Shown: piece after piece, positions 60,988 to 64,000 of the stretch
Numbering within the stretch: position 1 is the first letter of the stretch
Layout of the letters: every line of letters begins with the position of its first letter
Source: Tetmemena sp. SeJ-2015
Taxonomy: Eukaryota; Ciliophora; Spirotrichea; Sporadotrichida; Oxytrichidae
Length of the DNA: 64,000 nucleotides
Assembly (NCBI GenBank): GCA_027382625.1
Contig: JAJKFJ010022513.1
Coordinates: 1-64,000 of the forward strand
Direction: 5' to 3'
Translations under genes and position numbers: made by a program
Notes under the pieces: model-generated
What the model saw: only the letters and a program-made list of their open reading frames with translations
Databases searched by the model: none
What the model was told of the DNA's origin: nothing

Positions 60988-61367
60988 TAATAGGTTTCCG
61001 TTTCATTTTCCTATTTGTGTTATTACTTTTTTCTTTTAGATTTGATTTATAATTGAGAATTTATTAAATGCTACAGATTTTGAAGTATCATATTTTTGCA
61101 GCAATTAATCGTGAAGGAAAAGCTTGAAATATGACGTGGTTTTCTTTGTAAATAATTGATTTATTGTTAAATTATTAATCCTTGTGATGAATTTAAATGA
61201 TGCGACTGTGAAAGACTTTCTTAAATTGGTAAAAAGAACAAAATTAAAGCAGTGTGGATGTGTGTGTGTTGCTTTAGTCGTTTATTTCAAAGTCAATGCT
61301 ATTTGTATGAGAATAGATTAAGTCTTTCTCTCTACTCATAAATCAAACCTTTCACTCATCATCATCT
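60988..61367. other. AT-rich spacer downstream of the flippase gene
   Basis: About 380 bp, A+T-rich, with a short (TG)n tract (TGTGGATGTGTGTGTG) at about 61,254-61,270. No gene signal. Confidence 0.35.
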
Positions 61368-64000
61368 TCATTACAAATATGAATTCTCTGTTATAATTAG
61401 TTCAACTGCGAGAAGTCTCCTCTTCTCATCTGAAAGTTAGAGCTTATTCTTAAGACCCTTGGAGAACTTTTCAAGAAGCTGAGGGGCAGAATGATCTTCC
61501 TGAGCGAAGGCATAGCCACTGCGCTTAATGGTAGAAGTTCTCTTTGGCAGTTGTTGCTTCTCCAAGATCATCTTATCATAGAACTCTCTCTCTGCATCAT
61601 CCTTAGCACTCTGGCGAGAGTCGCTAAGGTTTACGAAATAGTTGACCAGGTCCTAGCTGATCTTATCAACTGTGAATGTTAAGAAAAGCATGAAGAACAG
61701 GGAGAAATAGGTGGTTGGTTGGGTCAGCAGCATTCCAGACACTCCAATCAAAATTAGATTAATTTGTGGGTTTTGTTGATCAGATCTGAAGAGATTCTTA
61801 TCTTGTCCATGACAGCCAGCACTATGAAGTAAGATAGAATGGACAGGATGACATTAAATAAATGGATCTCTTTAACTTATTAAAGAAGATGACGAGCAGC
61901 TCTCCCCAGAATTGGAAGATGTTAAACGACCCTAAGATTATTTTATTATGACGATGTATACAAATAATGAGATCTTCATATTGGCAATCATCACTACACC
62001 AGCATAGACAACAGAGCCTGCCAAGAAAAGTTTTATTACTAAAATACATATATTCTTTAAGGTAGCTTAATTAAAAGTCCGTTGTTGAGACCATCCTCAT
62101 CAAGTCCTCTGTCAATACAGTATAGTCCAACGAACATCACAATAAGTGCTTGGAAGGCTCCATTTCCGAACCATAACCAGAAGACGCGGGTACCAAAGCA
62201 TTGATTTTTTAGACCTATTTTGTAGGCGGAGGGTGTGGTTAGGAAGTACTCCTTTTCATGCTGGAAGTCCATGATAGCGTACCAGACTATGGGAACTGAG
62301 GCAAAGATGATGTTGTACAGCTGATAAATGATTGCCTCATATAAAGTTTGACCAGAGAAAGCTGAAAAGAATCCAAACCAGTATTAACAAAGAAAAGATA
62401 CAAGCATACTTACTACTAATGATATTATATTGAGGAAGGACGAAGAGTGCATTTTTGTAGAAGTTATAGCACACAAGGTAGGCGTTTCTTCGATAGGCCT
62501 CTCTTCCATGCACGAAGAGGAGGGGCTTTAGGAATCTGAACTGCCCAATCACAAAGTCAGCGCTTCTAGCTGCCTGCTGTCCCCCCTAATCCACTGATAC
62601 CAACTCCGACATGAGCTGTAGTGATCAAATTTACATCTTCTAAAAACAAGTCAGATCATGTTAACATCATTTGCTCCGTCTCCAATTGATAGTGTTGTCT
62701 TTTAGGGGAACCTGTCTCATCAATACATTAGAAATGACAAATTCAATTCCTGATCTCTAACTACTTGAACGATGTCAGCTTTCTACTTCGGAGAGACTCT
62801 GCAAGCAAGCACTACGTCAACCATGTCTGAGAGTTCAAGGAACTTGTTCTTCAGAGGTTCATTGCCAAAAATGACAGTCAAGGCTTCTCCAGCCACAATC
62901 AGAGCTTTCTTGCCTAAATTAAAGATGATGATTTTTATTGCAGATCAAAGATGATACGGCCTTTGCATCACCAATAGATTTGCTGATAGCTTCGTTGAGC
63001 TCGGGAACGCTCCTCTCAGTTATAAGGAATTAATCCATATTGTTATCGAGAAGTCCACTTGAGTATCCAATATTGATGGCTGTCTCCACTTTATCTCCAG
63101 TGAGAACCCACACCTTCACTCCAGCCTCTCTAAGGAAGCGAATGCACTCAGGCACGCCATCTTGAAGTTTGTCTTCGATGGCAGTTGAACCAATCAAATC
63201 CATGCCCACTTCAATCTTCTCATTTACATCTGCAACCTTCTAATCTCTATCTTGCACTGAAGCCATAGCTGCTTCAAACTCCGAATTCCAAGCTGCGTAT
63301 TCAGTAGGATCGAGTACTTTCTCTGCTAGAAGTAGGGTACGCAGACCTTCCTCAGCGAACTTGTCAACGAAGCTTTGAGTGGCAGTCAATATATTTAAGG
63401 AAGCAGGGGAAGATCTCTAGTTAAGTAGAGGCATGATGATTGAATCAGCTCCCTTGCAAAGTAGCTTAATTTGGCCGTAGACATCTTTCACAACTACACT
63501 CATTCTCTTTCTAGTGCTATTGAATTCCAAAATGTTCAGTAACTTAAAAGTTAGATGCTTGAATATTTTAAGGAGTCAAAAAACTTGAATTGCAAGCGTT
63601 CTCCTTTGAAGTCTATGAGCATGTTATTGTCTTCGTCTCTTTTCAGGAAGGTCACTCCGAAGAACTTGGCTCCATTTACAAGAGCTAACTCATCAGGCGA
63701 AGCTCAAAATTACCTCATACTAGTAATCAGCTATACTATTTCCAGTTCTTTCATCAAGAATGATAGTATGGCAGAGAGCCAAGTGAAGCATGACTTCCCT
63801 TATGTCATTATAGTTGACTGAGTTGATGTTCTCAAAGTGCTCTTGGAAAACGGGGTCCTCGAAATTCACATTTTCAATTTTCTTGTGAGTGGGCACCTTA
63901 GCTAATATTAACTTTAAATCAGATGAATGCATTTCTTATTTTCAATATAGAGTTAAGCTTTGATATATAAGTTACGATTAGATGTGCCATAGGCATAGTT
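61368..64000 (-). CDS. P4-type ATPase (phospholipid flippase), partial at right edge
   Basis: P4-ATPases flip aminophospholipids to the cytosolic leaflet. Moving leftwards from the edge the frame shows the P/N-domain ([54 protein letters not shown]), then [40 protein letters not shown] and the hinge [10 protein letters not shown]. The membrane part follows: [59 protein letters not shown] and [21 protein letters not shown] charged cytosolic tail ends at TGA 61,368. The phosphorylation motif DKTGT lies beyond the window. Three IESs (62,026; 62,623; 62,715) and one 52-nt intron (62,362-62,413) were verified. A run of six C (62,581 area) puts the frame one base out within [13 protein letters not shown], probably a sequencing indel. 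Confidence 0.9.
62026..62078 (-). other. IES, 47 bp, pointer ACTTTT
   Basis: AAAAGT on the plus strand at 62,026-62,031 and 62,073-62,078. Removal joins DEDGLNNGL to [16 protein letters not shown], restoring the last transmembrane region of the flippase. Confidence 0.85.
62362..62413 (-). other. Spliceosomal intron, 52 nt
   Basis: GTAAGTATGC...GATTCTTTTCAG on the coding strand. It joins VLPQYNIIS to [16 protein letters not shown], a highly conserved flippase segment. Confidence 0.85.
62623..62657 (-). other. IES, 31 bp, pointer GATC
   Basis: GATC at 62,623-62,626 and 62,654-62,657. Removal joins [10 protein letters not shown] to [14 protein letters not shown], exactly the expected P4-ATPase sequence. 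Without removal a TGA follows NMI directly. Confidence 0.9.
62715..62757 (-). other. IES, 39 bp, pointer GAGA
   Basis: TCTC on the plus strand at 62,715-62,718 and 62,754-62,757. Removal joins [10 protein letters not shown] to [16 protein letters not shown], the family consensus. Without removal a TGA interrupts the frame. Confidence 0.9.

Noticed and set aside
14158..64000. TGA decoded as Trp (karyorelict-type code)
   Set aside because: Conserved Trp codons in BEACH, cyclin and flippase are TGG, and genes end at TGA. In conserved genes internal TGAs disappear when pointer-flanked inserts are removed.
1..64000. Paramecium, Tetrahymena or Euplotes origin
   Set aside because: Paramecium IESs are bounded by TA and its introns are 20-35 nt; Tetrahymena IESs are large and mostly intergenic; Euplotes uses TAA/TAG as stops. 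None fits 3-10 bp pointers inside genes with TAA/TAG as Gln.
1..64000. Scrambled (out of order or inverted) MDSs
   Set aside because: All conserved domains I could follow run in normal order and orientation. No segment needed reordering.
1..64000. tRNA, rRNA or CRISPR features
   Set aside because: No B-box-like GTTCRANNC in a foldable context, no rRNA core sequences and no regularly spaced repeats were seen.

Overview
This window reads as germline (micronuclear) DNA of a spirotrich ciliate, most likely a hypotrich of the Oxytricha/Stylonychia type. Two things support this. First, every conserved gene is open only if TAA and TAG are read as glutamine and TGA is the sole stop. Second, conserved reading frames are broken by very short AT-rich inserts that lack GT...AG ends, lie between short direct repeats (pointers), and restore the frame exactly when one repeat copy plus the insert is removed. 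I located thirteen good examples of 14 to 47 bp. These are internal eliminated sequences (IESs) separating macronuclear-destined segments (MDSs). Ordinary short GT-AG introns (about 45-81 nt, perhaps down to 19-30 nt) are present as well.

Layout. Positions 1-14,000 look like germline-limited DNA. A decayed transposon-like block (about 600-5,800) holds a transposase-type helix-turn-helix fragment, a second degenerate ORF and a frameshifted protein-kinase fragment. It is followed by AT-rich DNA with four long inverted-repeat elements (8,529-10,182; 10,700-11,443; 11,751-12,528; 13,206-13,782). From about 14,150 to the right edge the DNA is gene-dense.

Genes in order are: an unrecognised Q/N-rich protein (+, 14,158-16,726); a charged coiled-coil protein (-, 17,226-19,833); a FAN/NSMAF-type GRAM-BEACH-WD40 protein (-, 20,222-23,449); a TPR protein with a C-terminal J domain (+, 23,997-26,557); a large multi-pass surface protein (-, 28,392-34,708); an unknown protein (-, 34,790-36,269); a giant CSPP1-like coiled-coil protein (+, 36,415-43,243); a coiled-coil protein (-, 43,225-46,848); an A/B-type cyclin (-, about 47,150-50,028); a secreted/TM protein with cadherin-like (CADG) repeats (+, 50,475-55,482); a PH-domain protein (-, 55,748-60,365); a small uncertain ORF (+, 60,670-60,987); and the C-terminal two thirds of a P4-ATPase lipid flippase (-, 61,368 to beyond 64,000).

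The genes do not form one pathway. They cover vesicle and lipid membranes (BEACH protein, flippase, PH protein), cilia or basal bodies (CSPP1-like and coiled-coil proteins), the cell cycle (cyclin) and the cell surface (two large TM proteins). In a hypotrich each would end up on its own, or a two-gene, macronuclear nanochromosome after IES excision. Exon/MDS boundaries are given only where I could verify the frame. Other gene spans are outer limits.
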